This document shows, piece by piece, positions 43,283-52,154 of a DNA stretch of 64,000 nucleotides (position 1 is the stretch's first letter; each line of letters starts with the position of its first letter). The translations under genes and the position numbers were made by a program. The notes under the pieces are model-generated. The model had not been told where the DNA came from. It saw only the letters and a program-made list of their open reading frames with translations, and made no database searches. The DNA is from Pseudomonadota bacterium (GTDB taxonomy: Bacteria; Pseudomonadota; Gammaproteobacteria; Burkholderiales; Burkholderiaceae_E). The stretch spans positions 62,001 through 126,000 of the forward strand of contig JAEWFA010000065.1 of NCBI GenBank assembly GCA_023389055.1, in the 5' to 3' direction.

Positions 43283-44373
43283 GCCGCACTCCAGTCGAGA
43301 CTCACGATCGTGCCCTTGCCGGGCATCGAATCGAGCGCGAATCGTGCGCCGATCGCCAGCGCGCGTTCGCGCATCCCGACGATCCCGAGGTGGCCGGGGC
43401 GACTCGAACTCGACGCGATGCCGCTGCCGTCGTCGGCGATCTGCAGGCGCAGCGAGTGCGCGTCGCCGTCAACGGCCACACGAACGAGCGTGGCGTTGGC
43501 GTGCCGCAGTGCATTGGCGATCGCCTCGCGCGCAATCATGAACGCGGCGTACTCGACGTCGGCGGGCCACCGGTTGCGCGTCATTCCCGCGGGAGGCTCG
43601 AAGCGCAGCTCGACGTCGTCGCGCGCAAGCGGCTGCATGCGCAACTCGTTGTCGAGCGCGTCGACCAGTCCCTGGTCGTCCAGCAGCGGCGGACGAAGCG
43701 TGACGAGGACCCGACGCACTTCGCGCACCGCCTGGTCGATCAGCGTGCTCACGCGAGCGGCCTGTTGTTGCGCCTGCGCGCCGGCCGTGGCGCAGTTGGC
43801 CGCAACGACATCGAAGCCGAGTCGGATCGCCGCCAGCGTCTGGCCGAGCTGGTCGTGCAGCATCTGCGCCAGTGCTCGCGTCGTCGTCTTCTCGGTGTCC
43901 ATCAGCCGTTGCGCGAGATCGGAAAGGTCGCCGCGATAGCGCGCGAGTGCCTGCTCGTCGCGCCAGCGGGCCAGTTGCAGCTCGCGGTCGCGCAGTGCGT
44001 GCTGCACGATCGTCGGCATCAGCTCCTGGTAGCGGCCATCGACGTCCTTGACGACGTAGTTGCTGGCGCCGTTGCGCATCGCTTCGACCGCCACCGAGAC
44101 GTCGTCGGCACCCGTGAGCATCACGATCGGAACGCGGCGCTCGACGGCGCGCTCGTTCAGCCGGACGAGCAATTCGAGACCGTCCATGTCGGGCAGGCGA
44201 AAGTCGAGCAGTGCGCAGTCGACGACATGGCTGTCGACTTCTCGCAGCGCCTGCCCGGCGGTTTCGGCTTCGACGAAGACCGGCGACGGCTCGAGCCGTG
44301 CAAGCGCGCGACGGCAGATCCGGCGATCGACCGTATCGTCGTCGACGATCAGGATCCGCAGCGTGCGTTCCAC
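43279..44373 (-). CDS. Receiver-containing NarX-type (HisKA_3) histidine kinase
   Basis: A 364-residue soluble protein with an N-terminal receiver and a C-terminal kinase. The receiver carries DDD, phospho-Asp in CALLDFRLPDMDG, the TGAD segment and KDVD. A coiled-coil linker (about residues 125-160) leads to the HisKA_3 helix LAQMLHDQLGQTLAAI with the phospho-accepting His, then a HATPase domain with IAREAIANALRHANA (N box) and DDGSGI...GIVGMRERA. No membrane helix. The input is therefore a phosphotransfer to the receiver rather than a sensor domain. It overlaps the downstream regulator by 4 nt. Confidence 0.9.
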   Translation of the reverse strand: MERTLRILIVDDDTVDRRICRRALARLEPSPVFVEAETAGQALREVDSHVVDCALLDFRLPDMDGLELLVRLNERAVERRVPIVMLTGADDVSVAVEAMRNGASNYVVKDVDGRYQELMPTIVQHALRDRELQLARWRDEQALARYRGDLSDLAQRLMDTEKTTTRALAQMLHDQLGQTLAAIRLGFDVVAANCATAGAQAQQQAARVSTLIDQAVREVRRVLVTLRPPLLDDQGLVDALDNELRMQPLARDDVELRFEPPAGMTRNRWPADVEYAAFMIAREAIANALRHANATLVRVAVDGDAHSLRLQIADDGSGIASSSSRPGHLGIVGMRERALAIGARFALDSMPGKGTIVSLDWSAA

Positions 44374-44424
44374 GAGTACGTGCCGGCCCTCGGGCTTCAG
44401 CGCAGCCCGTTCATCGCGGCGTGC

Positions 44425-44850
44425 TCAGCAGGCCGGCGCGACTTCGCTGAGCGTCCAGTACGCATCGATCGTACGCATTGCGTCGACGAACTTGGCGTAG
44501 TCGACCGGCTTGGTCATGTAGCCCGCCACGCTCAGGTCGAAGCTGTCGATCTTGTCCTGCTCTTCCTGTGATGTGGTGAGCACCACCGTCGGGATGCGCC
44601 GCCACCGCGGGTGCTGTTTGACGACCTGCAGGAACTCGATGCCGTTCATCACGGGCATGTTCAGGTCGAGCAGGATCAGGCACGGCACTTCATGAGCTGC
44701 CCTGCTCTCGAGGAATTCGAGCGCCGCCTCTCCGTTGATGTGCTGTACGAGGGGATTCGTGACTTTCAGTTCGCGAAACGCCCGGCGTACGGTCATCGCG
44801 TCGACGTCGTCGTCCTCGACCAGCAGGATCGAGCTGTTCGTCAGATGCAA
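44425..44850 (-). CDS. Single-domain response regulator (Rcp1/CheY-like)
   Basis: A 141-residue stand-alone receiver with no output domain. It shows EDDD, phospho-Asp in CLILLDLNMPVMNGIEF, the Thr of VLTTS and the Lys of TKPVD. The SWIssprot-like wording RRIPTVVLTTSQEEQDKIDS is typical of Rcp1-type regulators that pair with CHASE3 or phytochrome kinases. The ATG at 44850 has GGAGGG about 12 nt upstream. It overlaps the 3' end of the CHASE3 kinase gene by 161 nt in a different frame, and precedes the receiver-kinase by 51 nt. Likely a phosphotransfer link between the two kinases. Confidence 0.9.
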   Translation of the reverse strand: MHLTNSSILLVEDDDVDAMTVRRAFRELKVTNPLVQHINGEAALEFLESRAAHEVPCLILLDLNMPVMNGIEFLQVVKQHPRWRRIPTVVLTTSQEEQDKIDSFDLSVAGYMTKPVDYAKFVDAMRTIDAYWTLSEVAPAC

Positions 44851-46243
44851 CGCGGTCTCCCTCCGTTGAAGCGCCCGACATCGAAAGCGGGAGCGTGAAA
44901 TGAAAGATGCTTCCTTCGTGGATTTTCGACTCTACCCAGACGCGGCCGCCATGGCTTTCGACGATTTTCTTGACCAGGGACAAGCCGATTCCCGTGCTTT
45001 CGGTGCGATCGCGCGGCGCCAGCGACTGGAACATCTGGAAGATGCGCTCGAAATGACGTGGTTCGATGCCCGGTCCGTTGTCGCTGACCGTGAAATGCCA
45101 GTCGACGGCCGAGCGCTCGCAGCCGACGTGCACCTGGCCTTCGGGCTTGTCGATGTACTGGATCGCATTGCCGATCAGGTTCTGGAAGATCTGCTGCGCG
45201 CGCGTGCGCTCGATCGTCATCGTGGGCAACGGGCCGACGTGGACATGGACGTGCGCAGGCGGCGCGAGCAGGTCCACCGTCTCGGCGACGAGTTCGCCGA
45301 GGTCGACCACGGTGCGCGTCTCGCGCACCCGACCCACGCGCGAGTACTGCAGGATGCCGTCGATCAGGCGGTCCATCCGCTTGACGCGTCCGAGCAGCAA
45401 CGCGAGCTGCTCGCGCCCCTCGTCGTCGAAGCGATCGGCGTAGTCGGCGGCGATCCACTGCGCAAGCGAAGCGATCGCGCGCAGCGGCGCCTTCAGGTCG
45501 TGTGATGCGACATACGCGAAATTCGCCAGTTCCTCGTTGGCCGACTGCAGCTCGCGCAGCAGCGTCGCCTGCTTCGATTCGCTTTCCGCGAGCTCCGCGT
45601 GCGCCCGCTGCCGCGCCGCGATCTCGCGCCGGATCAGCTGCTGCAGCAGCAGCAGCAACGCGACGACGCCGGCCAGCGCGACGAAGAAGATCGAGTAGAC
45701 GCCCTCGCCGAGGCGACGCGCGGCTTGCGCGTTGGCGCGTAGTTCGGCGTGCTGCTCGTCGGCGATCGCGTTCACCTCGTGGGCAAGCCTGGCCATTTGA
45801 TCGCGCCCGATGCCGCGCGCGATCAGCGCCTTCGATTCGTCGTCCGAGCGCTGGCGCACCGCGAGCACCTCGTCGAGCAGATCGAATCGGGCCTCGATGA
45901 TGGGGCCGAGCCGCTGGATGCGCGCGAACAGGTCGGGGTCGTGGCGCACGAGTCGTTGCAGTTCGGCGAGCGTACGGCGCGCCGATTCCATCGCCGCTGC
46001 GCGCTGCTCGAGGTGGGACTGTTCGCCGGTGTAGAGAAAGCTGCGCTGCGCCGCTTCCGTCTCGTACGTGAAGGCGAGCACGCGCTTGAGCGGCGTGACG
46101 AGTTCGGCGTTCTGCAGCGCCTGGCGCGAGGTGTCGACGAAGCGGCTGGTCGTCAGGTACGAGAACACACCGACGACGATCACGACGACCGCCGCGAATC
46201 CGAAACCGAGCAGGACTTTTCGATCGAGCGGCAGCGACCTCAC
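44690..46243 (-). CDS. CHASE3-domain sensor histidine kinase
   Basis: A 517-residue inner-membrane kinase. A first helix (KVLLGFGFAAVVVIVVGVFS), a CHASE3 extracytoplasmic domain (about residues 35-180) and a second helix (VYSIFFVALAGVVALLLLL) are followed by the HisKA helix FAYVASHDLKAPLRAIASLA and a HATPase domain with QNLIGNAIQY, SDNGPGIEP, FQSLAPRDRTESTGIGLSLV and GRVWVESK. Conserved kinase sequence ends at about residue 455. The remaining about 60 residues are Arg-rich and overlap the response-regulator gene out of frame, so they look like a read-through tail. Start ATG 46243. Confidence 0.92.
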   Translation of the reverse strand: MRSLPLDRKVLLGFGFAAVVVIVVGVFSYLTTSRFVDTSRQALQNAELVTPLKRVLAFTYETEAAQRSFLYTGEQSHLEQRAAAMESARRTLAELQRLVRHDPDLFARIQRLGPIIEARFDLLDEVLAVRQRSDDESKALIARGIGRDQMARLAHEVNAIADEQHAELRANAQAARRLGEGVYSIFFVALAGVVALLLLLQQLIRREIAARQRAHAELAESESKQATLLRELQSANEELANFAYVASHDLKAPLRAIASLAQWIAADYADRFDDEGREQLALLLGRVKRMDRLIDGILQYSRVGRVRETRTVVDLGELVAETVDLLAPPAHVHVHVGPLPTMTIERTRAQQIFQNLIGNAIQYIDKPEGQVHVGCERSAVDWHFTVSDNGPGIEPRHFERIFQMFQSLAPRDRTESTGIGLSLVKKIVESHGGRVWVESKIHEGSIFHFTLPLSMSGASTEGDRVASDEQLDPAGRGRRRRRDDRTPGVSRTESHESPRTAHQRRGGARIPREQGSS

Positions 46244-46294
46244 GTGGCGTCCTTCAGGTCTTTCGGCTCCTGCGCAGCGATTCTCCCGGGATCG

Positions 46295-47107
46295 TCAAGC
46301 GGCCGCCGAGCTCGCAGCGCCGTCCGTCCAGGCTCTGCGCGCATTGTGCGCCGTGCTGCGCGCGAGTCCCACCGGCGACGCGAATGCCGCGTCCAGCATC
46401 GGGCTGTAGAACGCGTAGCCCATTTCGTAATGCCTCGCCCGGCGCATCGCCGCGCAGGCACGCGTCAGCAGCAGGGCCGGGTTCGAGCCGTCCTGCGGGA
46501 AGTAGGTAAAACCGAGGCTGGGGCGAAGGTGGCGGTCTGCTCCGGCCATCCGCAGCGGCGTCGACAGCGTTTCGAGCATCGCGTCGGCCAGCGCCACCGT
46601 TTTCCCGAGCGGCATCGCGCCCGGACGGGTCCACGCGAACGACTCGTCGCCGTATCGCCCCACGGAGCTTTCGTCGACGCCCGCGCAGTTCTCGATTCGC
46701 GCGCAGACCGAGCGGTGCAGCTCATCGGCGGCCGGCTCCCGCAGGTGGGGTTCGATCGATTCGAGCGCATCGAACTCGATCCACGCGACGATGCCGCCGT
46801 CCGGCCCACGCTGCGGGGACGCGTCCGCGCTGCGCGAGAGCGCGCGCAGCGGTGCGCGACCGCTTGCCGGCGCCGTCGTTGCAGCGGACTTCCTGTTCAG
46901 CGCCAGTGCGACGAGGCTTGCGTGAAGGCGATCCTCGAAGCCGGCGCCGTCGCAGACGGCCAGCGGCGAAACGGGTGGTCGTGCCATCGCAGGCGTTGCG
47001 CCGTAGTGACGACGGGTGATCGCGAGCAGTCGGCTGAGGACGTAACGATGGCCGGCGTCGCCGGTGCTCGGGCCGGGGAACGGGGCATCCTGCCGGGACT
47101 GGCGCAT
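46295..47107 (-). CDS. Degenerate GGDEF-domain protein
   Basis: A 270-residue soluble protein whose second half resembles a diguanylate-cyclase GGDEF domain in which the signature is altered: VGRYGDESFAW stands where RYGGDEFA would be. The surrounding LHRSVCARIENCAGVD and LRPSLGFTYFPQDGSNPALL (normally SIGIA...ADxAL) follow the fold. Catalysis is therefore unlikely, but substrate binding or a c-di-GMP-related structural role is possible. An excellent GAGGAGGAGACG ribosome site precedes the ATG. It stands 51 nt upstream of the CHASE3 kinase on the same strand and may be its operon partner. Confidence 0.7.
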   Translation of the reverse strand: MRQSRQDAPFPGPSTGDAGHRYVLSRLLAITRRHYGATPAMARPPVSPLAVCDGAGFEDRLHASLVALALNRKSAATTAPASGRAPLRALSRSADASPQRGPDGGIVAWIEFDALESIEPHLREPAADELHRSVCARIENCAGVDESSVGRYGDESFAWTRPGAMPLGKTVALADAMLETLSTPLRMAGADRHLRPSLGFTYFPQDGSNPALLLTRACAAMRRARHYEMGYAFYSPMLDAAFASPVGLARSTAHNARRAWTDGAASSAAA

Positions 47108-47279
47108 CGTCTCCTCCTCGTGGGCGGGCGCGCCTGATTGCGGCCGGCCTCCGGGGGACTCTACGAACTTGCCGCTGGTTCGTCTGTAGGGATGTCTGGA
47201 CGCGACTTGTCCGGTCGAATCGATCGACGCGTTTCGCCAGGCGCGAAGCGCATCGCCACCCCGGTACGGCGGTGGGCGA

Positions 47280-48332
47280 TCAGCGCCGTCGGTACCAGGC
47301 CACGCCGGCGTCGTCGACGTCGGTCGCGATCTCCCCGCGCCGCTCCAGGTAGTTCAGGTGCGCGATGCATTCGCCGGTGGCCATTCCGAGCAGGTGCGGA
47401 TCGGCGTAGACGTTCCGCGCGAACAGCGCCCCGAAAAGGTCGATGACGCGCCGCGGTTCGGCGAGCGATTTCCGCAGGCGATCCAGACCGCGCTGGTGCC
47501 CATGCTCGAGCGAGCGCAGCCGCGAATGCAGCCCGGTGAACGGCTCGTTGTGCGACGGCAGCACGAGTACGTCGTCGGGCACGATGCGCTCGAAATGCGC
47601 GAGCGAGTCGAACCAGTCGCCCAGCGGGTCTGCCTCGGGCTCGGTGGGGAACACCGAGACGTTCGACGAGATGCGCGGCAGTACCTGGTCGCCGGAGATC
47701 AGCACGCGCAGCGCCGGGCAATACAGGCTGGCGTGCTCGGGCGAGTGGCCGCTGCCGATGACGACCGTCCATTCGTGCTCGCCGATCGCCAGCCGTTCGC
47801 CGTCGACGATGCGCCGATAGCTGTCGGGCAGCCGGTAGACGGCCTTGCCGAAGCCGCCGAAGCGGGCGCGATACTGGTCGATCGCGTCGTCGTCCCATCC
47901 GGCCCGCCGGTAGAACTCGACGCCTTCGAGCGGCGCTTCGCGTCCGGTGTCGGCGACGAGCACGCGACAGGTGAGGTACTCGAGCCGCGTCATCCAGAGC
48001 CGGCAGTCGAAGCGGCGCGTCAGCCACCCGGCCATGCCGACGTGGTCCGGGTGCATGTGCGTGCCGAACACGCGCGTGACCGGCCGTTGCCGGAGCGGAC
48101 CGGCGATCGCCTCGGCCCAGGCGGCCGCGGTTTCGGGGCTCTGCAGCCCGGTATCGATCGCGGCCCAGCCGGCGCCGTCGTCGATCGCCCACGTGTTGAT
48201 GTGCGACAGCGGCGGCGGAAGCGGCTTGCGCATCCACAGCAGGCCGGGGGCTACCTCGACCGCCTGCCCATGCTTGGGCGGAGCGTCGAACGGGTAGGTA
48301 GGGACGTCCTGCTGCTTGTCGGCGATTTTCAT
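47280..48332 (-). CDS. MBL-fold metallohydrolase
   Basis: A 350-residue metallo-beta-lactamase-fold hydrolase. The metal site HMHPDHVGMAGW (HxHxDH) is near residues 87-98, with later His in IGSGHSPEHASL, the Asp in ISGDQV and the His in PSHNEPF. An additional C-terminal helical part (residues about 250-350) is typical of the group that includes a winged-helix-like C-terminal domain (LACTB2/GloB-like). The ATG overlaps the dadA stop by 4 nt, so both are in one operon. The 172-nt gap at 47108-47279 downstream shows nothing. Substrate unknown. Confidence 0.88.
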   Translation of the reverse strand: MKIADKQQDVPTYPFDAPPKHGQAVEVAPGLLWMRKPLPPPLSHINTWAIDDGAGWAAIDTGLQSPETAAAWAEAIAGPLRQRPVTRVFGTHMHPDHVGMAGWLTRRFDCRLWMTRLEYLTCRVLVADTGREAPLEGVEFYRRAGWDDDAIDQYRARFGGFGKAVYRLPDSYRRIVDGERLAIGEHEWTVVIGSGHSPEHASLYCPALRVLISGDQVLPRISSNVSVFPTEPEADPLGDWFDSLAHFERIVPDDVLVLPSHNEPFTGLHSRLRSLEHGHQRGLDRLRKSLAEPRRVIDLFGALFARNVYADPHLLGMATGECIAHLNYLERRGEIATDVDDAGVAWYRRR

Positions 48333-49633
48333 TGCGCGATCGTCTCGGAAACGACGGTCGACTTGCCGTGCTTGACGGCCTGACCGCAGAAAGCATAGTC
48401 GACGTCGGGCTGGCGGCCCGCCATCAGGTCGGCCAGTGCCTTCGCCGAACCGCAGGCGAGCGTCCACCCCAGCGTCCCGTGTCCGGTGTTCAGGAAGAGA
48501 TTCGGCAGGCGCGTGCCGCCCACGTACGGGCGGTTCGACGGCGTCGTCGGGCGCAGTCCGGACCAGAACTCGGCTGCCGTGGCGTCGCCGGCGCCGGGCA
48601 TCAATTGCTCGACGCGGCGCAGGATCGCCCGGCAGCGATCGAGGTCGAGCGCGCGGCCGTAGCCCGCAAGTTCCGCGGTGCCGGCGATCCGCAGGCGGTC
48701 GCCCAGCCGGGAAAAGACGAGCTTGCGCTCGTCGTCGGTGAGCGAGACCTCGAAGGCGCGCGAGGCGTCGCGCACCGGCATCGTTACCGAGTAGCCCTTC
48801 GCGGGATAGATCGCGAGCCGCACGCCGATCGGCGCGGCGAGCAGCGCGCTGAAGCTGCCCGCCGCGAGCACGTAGCGCTGCGCGCGGATCGCTTCGTAAC
48901 GTCCCTCCCGGTCGATCGTCTCGGCGTAGTCGATGCGTCCGCTGCTCGCGCGTAGCGCCGTAACCTGGTGGCCCATCCGGAATTCGACGCCTGCGGCTCG
49001 GCAGCGCGCGGCGAGTTGCACGGTGAATGCGTGCGCGTCGCCCGACTCGTCGGCCGGCGTGAACGTCGCCCCCTTGAGCAGCGGGCGGGCGCTGCGCAGC
49101 GCGGGCTCGATGGCGATCGCCTCTTCCACCGAGACGATGCTGCGCTCGCAGCCGAGCTCGCGCATCAGCAGCGCCGGCTCGTACGCCGCTTCGAACTCTC
49201 GGGAATCGGTGTAGAAATGCAGGATGCCCCGCAGGCGCTCGTCGTAGTCGATGCCGGTTTCGGCGCGAAGCCGCTGCAGGACCTTGCGGCTGTACGTGCC
49301 CAGGCGCACGAGCTCGCCGATGTTGTGCCGGGCACGCTCGCTCGTGCACTCGCGCACGAAACCGGCAAGCCACAGCCACTGCCGCGGATCGGCGCGCAGC
49401 CGAAGGCGCAGCGGCGCATCGGCGCGCAGCAGCCAGTGCGCCGCACGCCGCAGCGCAGTCGGATTCGCCCAGGGCTCGGCGTGGCTTACCGAAATCTGCC
49501 CGCCGTTGGCGAAGCTCGTCTCGGAGGCCACCTCCTGCCCTCGATCGAGGACGACGACGTCGAAGCCCTGTTCGCGGAGGAACCAGGCGGTGGTGACGCC
49601 CACGACGCCGGCGCCGACGACGACGACCTTCAT
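48329..49633 (-). CDS. dadA: D-amino acid dehydrogenase small subunit (DadA-type)
   Basis: A 434-residue FAD enzyme. The N-terminal VVVVGAGVVGVTTAWFLREQ is the dinucleotide-binding motif and is followed by the DadA hallmark ASETSFANGGQISVSHAEPW. The C-terminal WSGLRPTTPSNRPYVGGTRL and LNTGHGTLGWTLACGSAKAL are likewise characteristic. It oxidises D-amino acids at the inner membrane, passing electrons to quinone. It overlaps the MBL hydrolase gene by 4 nt, an unusual partner for DadA, which more often neighbours alanine racemase. The ATG gives the standard start MKVVVVGAGVVG. Confidence 0.92.
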   Translation of the reverse strand: MKVVVVGAGVVGVTTAWFLREQGFDVVVLDRGQEVASETSFANGGQISVSHAEPWANPTALRRAAHWLLRADAPLRLRLRADPRQWLWLAGFVRECTSERARHNIGELVRLGTYSRKVLQRLRAETGIDYDERLRGILHFYTDSREFEAAYEPALLMRELGCERSIVSVEEAIAIEPALRSARPLLKGATFTPADESGDAHAFTVQLAARCRAAGVEFRMGHQVTALRASSGRIDYAETIDREGRYEAIRAQRYVLAAGSFSALLAAPIGVRLAIYPAKGYSVTMPVRDASRAFEVSLTDDERKLVFSRLGDRLRIAGTAELAGYGRALDLDRCRAILRRVEQLMPGAGDATAAEFWSGLRPTTPSNRPYVGGTRLPNLFLNTGHGTLGWTLACGSAKALADLMAGRQPDVDYAFCGQAVKHGKSTVVSETIAQ

Positions 49634-49664
49634 CCGCGGACGACACGCGCCGCTGCGGCGCGCC

Positions 49665-50312
49665 TCATTGCTGCAACGCTTGCAGCGCGGCCGCGTGTCG
49701 CTCGTTGCATTCGTCGAGACTCTGCGCGGTGACGCCGAGATCGCGCAGCAGCCCGTCGCGCAGGCTGTAGATCCAGCCGTGCAGCGACAGCTTCTGGCCG
49801 CGCTCCCACGCGTCGCGAACGATCGTGGTGCGCGAGACGTTGCGCACCTGTTCGACGACGTTCAGTTCGCACAGGCGATCGGCGCGATCGCCGTCGTGCG
49901 CGATCGGGCGAATGCGTGCCTCGTGCCGCTCGGCGACGTCGCGCACGTGCCCGAGCCAGTTGTCGGACAGTCCGATGCGCTGCTGGAAGAGCGCCGCGCG
50001 CACTCCGCTGCATCCGTAGTGGCCGACGACCATCACGTGCTCGACCTGCAGCACGTCGATGCCGAACTGCAGCGCCGACAGGCAGTTCAGGTCGGTGTGC
50101 ACGACGACGTTGGCCACGTTGCGGTGCACGAACACCTCGCCCGGCGGCAGGCCGATGATCTCGTTGGCCGGAACCCGACTGTCGGAGCAGCCGATCCACA
50201 GGTACTTCGGGCTCTGCTGCTGCGACAGGCGCTGAAAGAAGGCGGGATCGGACGCACGGATGCGTTCGGACCATTCGCGGTTGTTCTGGAACAGCGGTTG
50301 AAGTACGCGCAT
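49665..50312 (-). CDS. can: Beta-class carbonic anhydrase
   Basis: A 215-residue zinc enzyme interconverting CO2 and bicarbonate. The zinc ligands and active-site residues fall exactly where expected in the enterobacterial Can protein: Cys42 and Asp44 in IGCSDSR, His98 and Cys101 in GHYGC. The start MRVLQPLFQNNREWSERIRA is typical, and the ATG at 50312 is the first to fit it. Stand-alone gene, 31 nt from dadA on the same strand. It supplies bicarbonate for carboxylations, and for a PEP carboxykinase or aromatic carboxylase if present. Confidence 0.95.
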   Translation of the reverse strand: MRVLQPLFQNNREWSERIRASDPAFFQRLSQQQSPKYLWIGCSDSRVPANEIIGLPPGEVFVHRNVANVVVHTDLNCLSALQFGIDVLQVEHVMVVGHYGCSGVRAALFQQRIGLSDNWLGHVRDVAERHEARIRPIAHDGDRADRLCELNVVEQVRNVSRTTIVRDAWERGQKLSLHGWIYSLRDGLLRDLGVTAQSLDECNERHAAALQALQQ

Positions 50313-50385
50313 CGCGCCATTATCCGACGATTCGATGCGCGTTGCCGGCCCATCGGGTAGCCTTCGGGGTCGCCCGGAGAAGACC

Positions 50386-50964
50386 GTGACCGTTCTAGTC
50401 GTGGGTTTACTGCTGTTCCTCGGCCCGCACTCGGTGCGCCTGGTTGCCGACGACTGGCGCACCGCGCGCATCGCCTCGACGGGCGAGGGGCGTTGGAAGG
50501 GACTGGTATCGCTCGCCTCGCTGGTCGGCCTGGCGTTGATCGTCTGGGGCTACGGGCTCGCGCGGGCCAGCGCAGGCGCACCGCTGTGGTCGCCGCCGAC
50601 CGGGTCGCGGCACCTGGCGTCGCCGCTGACGCTGGTCGCCTTCGTGCTGATCGTCGCAGCCTATGTTCCGCGCAGCCGGCTGCGTGCGCTCGTCGGCCAC
50701 CCGATGCTGCTCGGCACTTCGCTATGGGCGCTGGCGCATTTGCTTGCCAACGGCGGCGTTGCCGATCTCGTCCTGTTCGGCGCGTTCCTCGCCTGGTCGG
50801 TGGTGCAGTTCGTCGCGTTGCGCCGGCGCGACCGGCTCGAAGGGCGCACGCGGCCCGGCATCTGGGGCAACGACCTCACATCGGTGGTCGTCGGCACCGT
50901 CGCCTGGTACGTGTTCGCGATCTACCTGCACGGGCCGCTGATCGGCGTGCGGCCTTTCGGCTGA
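50386..50964 (+). CDS. nnrU: NnrU-family membrane protein
   Basis: A 192-residue protein with about six hydrophobic segments. The opening VTVLVVGLLLFLGPHSVRLV and DDWRTARIASTGEGRWKGLV match the NnrU family, named from genes near nitric-oxide reductase in denitrifiers; the function is unproven. The GTG start at 50386 is preceded by GGAGA. It lies alone, divergent from carbonic anhydrase and convergent with the rubredoxin reductase. It is weak support for a denitrifying lifestyle. Confidence 0.88.
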   Translation: MTVLVVGLLLFLGPHSVRLVADDWRTARIASTGEGRWKGLVSLASLVGLALIVWGYGLARASAGAPLWSPPTGSRHLASPLTLVAFVLIVAAYVPRSRLRALVGHPMLLGTSLWALAHLLANGGVADLVLFGAFLAWSVVQFVALRRRDRLEGRTRPGIWGNDLTSVVVGTVAWYVFAIYLHGPLIGVRPFG

Positions 50965-50986
50965 GCCGGTCGGCTGCTTCGCAGCG

Positions 50987-52144
50987 CTAGTCGAGCACGG
51001 CCGGAAGGCGCTTGGCGAGGGCCTGCCGCGCGGCGGGCGTGCCGCCGAGCAGCGCGAAGCCGAGCAGGCGACCGTGTGCGTCGACGAAGGCCGCCTCGAG
51101 GCTGCCGTCGGCCGCAGTCGTGCACTGCCACGAGCCGCGCGCGCCCAGCGGGGGCGGGGCGACCGTCAGCGGCGCAGCCGGCGTCTTCACCACGACCGGC
51201 ATCGCGGGATACTTCAGGCGCGTCTCGTCGCCGCACAACGTGCGCGCCAGCGCGCGCGCCGCATGCATGATCGGCATCACGAACGGCAGCACCAGGCCGT
51301 CGACCTGTGCGCAGTCGCCGAGCGCGTAAATCGCAGGATCGCTCGTGCGCAGGAAGCGGTCGACGACGATGCCGCGATCGCTGAGAAGGCCGGCCGCGGC
51401 GGCGAGCGCGGTGCGCGGGCGCAGTCCGATCGCCGACAGCACGAGATCGGTGTCGATCGACGCGTCGCCGGCGAGCCCCACGCGGTATCCGCCGTCGTGG
51501 CGCCGCGAGATCGAGGTCGCCGTCGTCTCGAGCAGCAGCCCGACGCCGGCGTCGCGCAATCGCTGAGCGAAGGCGTCGCCCACCGGCTGCGGCAGCAGCC
51601 GTCCGAGCGGCCACGCCGCAGGCTCGACGACGTGCACGTCGCGCCCCGAGGCCCGTAGATCGTTGGCGAACTCGCAGCCGATCAGCCCGGCGCCGAGGAT
51701 CGTCACGTGGCGCGCCGCTTCGACCGCGTCGCGGAACCGCGCGTAGCCGTCCAGGTCGTTCACGGCCAATACGTCTGCGGCGCCGTTTCCTTCGAGCGGA
51801 ACGCGGATCGGATCGGCGCCCACGGCGAGCACGAGCGCGCGGTACGGGATGCGTTCGCCGTCTTCGAGCCGCAGCGTGTGCGCGGCGACGTCGATCGATT
51901 CGATCGCTCTTCGCGCGAGCACCGTCGCGCCGAACTGCGCCGCCGCGCCGGCCGCGTCGGCGGTGGCCAGCATCTCCGGCGTGCGGCCGGCGGCGAGCGC
52001 GTTCGACAGCGTCGGCTTCGAGTAGACGGCGCCGGCGTCGCGCGTGACGACGACGATGGGGGTCGATGCGTCGAGCCGGCGCAACTCGCGAACGAGCGTG
52101 TACCCGGCCAGCCCGCTGCCGGCGACGACGATCGGGGTAGTCAT
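50987..52144 (-). CDS. NADH:rubredoxin reductase-like FAD oxidoreductase
   Basis: A 385-residue two-dinucleotide-binding flavoprotein. FAD-binding VVAGSGLAGYTLVRELRRLD is at the N-terminus, NAD-binding VTILGAGLIGCEFANDLRAS is near residue 150, and IYALGDCAQVDG is the FAD-site motif near residue 275. It resembles rubredoxin reductases (RubB/AlkT) that move electrons from NADH to rubredoxin. This fits the rubredoxin gene 10 nt upstream and the rubrerythrin gene before it. Likely the last gene of the rbr-rubredoxin-reductase operon. Confidence 0.88.
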   Translation of the reverse strand: MTTPIVVAGSGLAGYTLVRELRRLDASTPIVVVTRDAGAVYSKPTLSNALAAGRTPEMLATADAAGAAAQFGATVLARRAIESIDVAAHTLRLEDGERIPYRALVLAVGADPIRVPLEGNGAADVLAVNDLDGYARFRDAVEAARHVTILGAGLIGCEFANDLRASGRDVHVVEPAAWPLGRLLPQPVGDAFAQRLRDAGVGLLLETTATSISRRHDGGYRVGLAGDASIDTDLVLSAIGLRPRTALAAAAGLLSDRGIVVDRFLRTSDPAIYALGDCAQVDGLVLPFVMPIMHAARALARTLCGDETRLKYPAMPVVVKTPAAPLTVAPPPLGARGSWQCTTAADGSLEAAFVDAHGRLLGFALLGGTPAARQALAKRLPAVLD

Positions 52145-52154
52145 CGCGAGCGGA

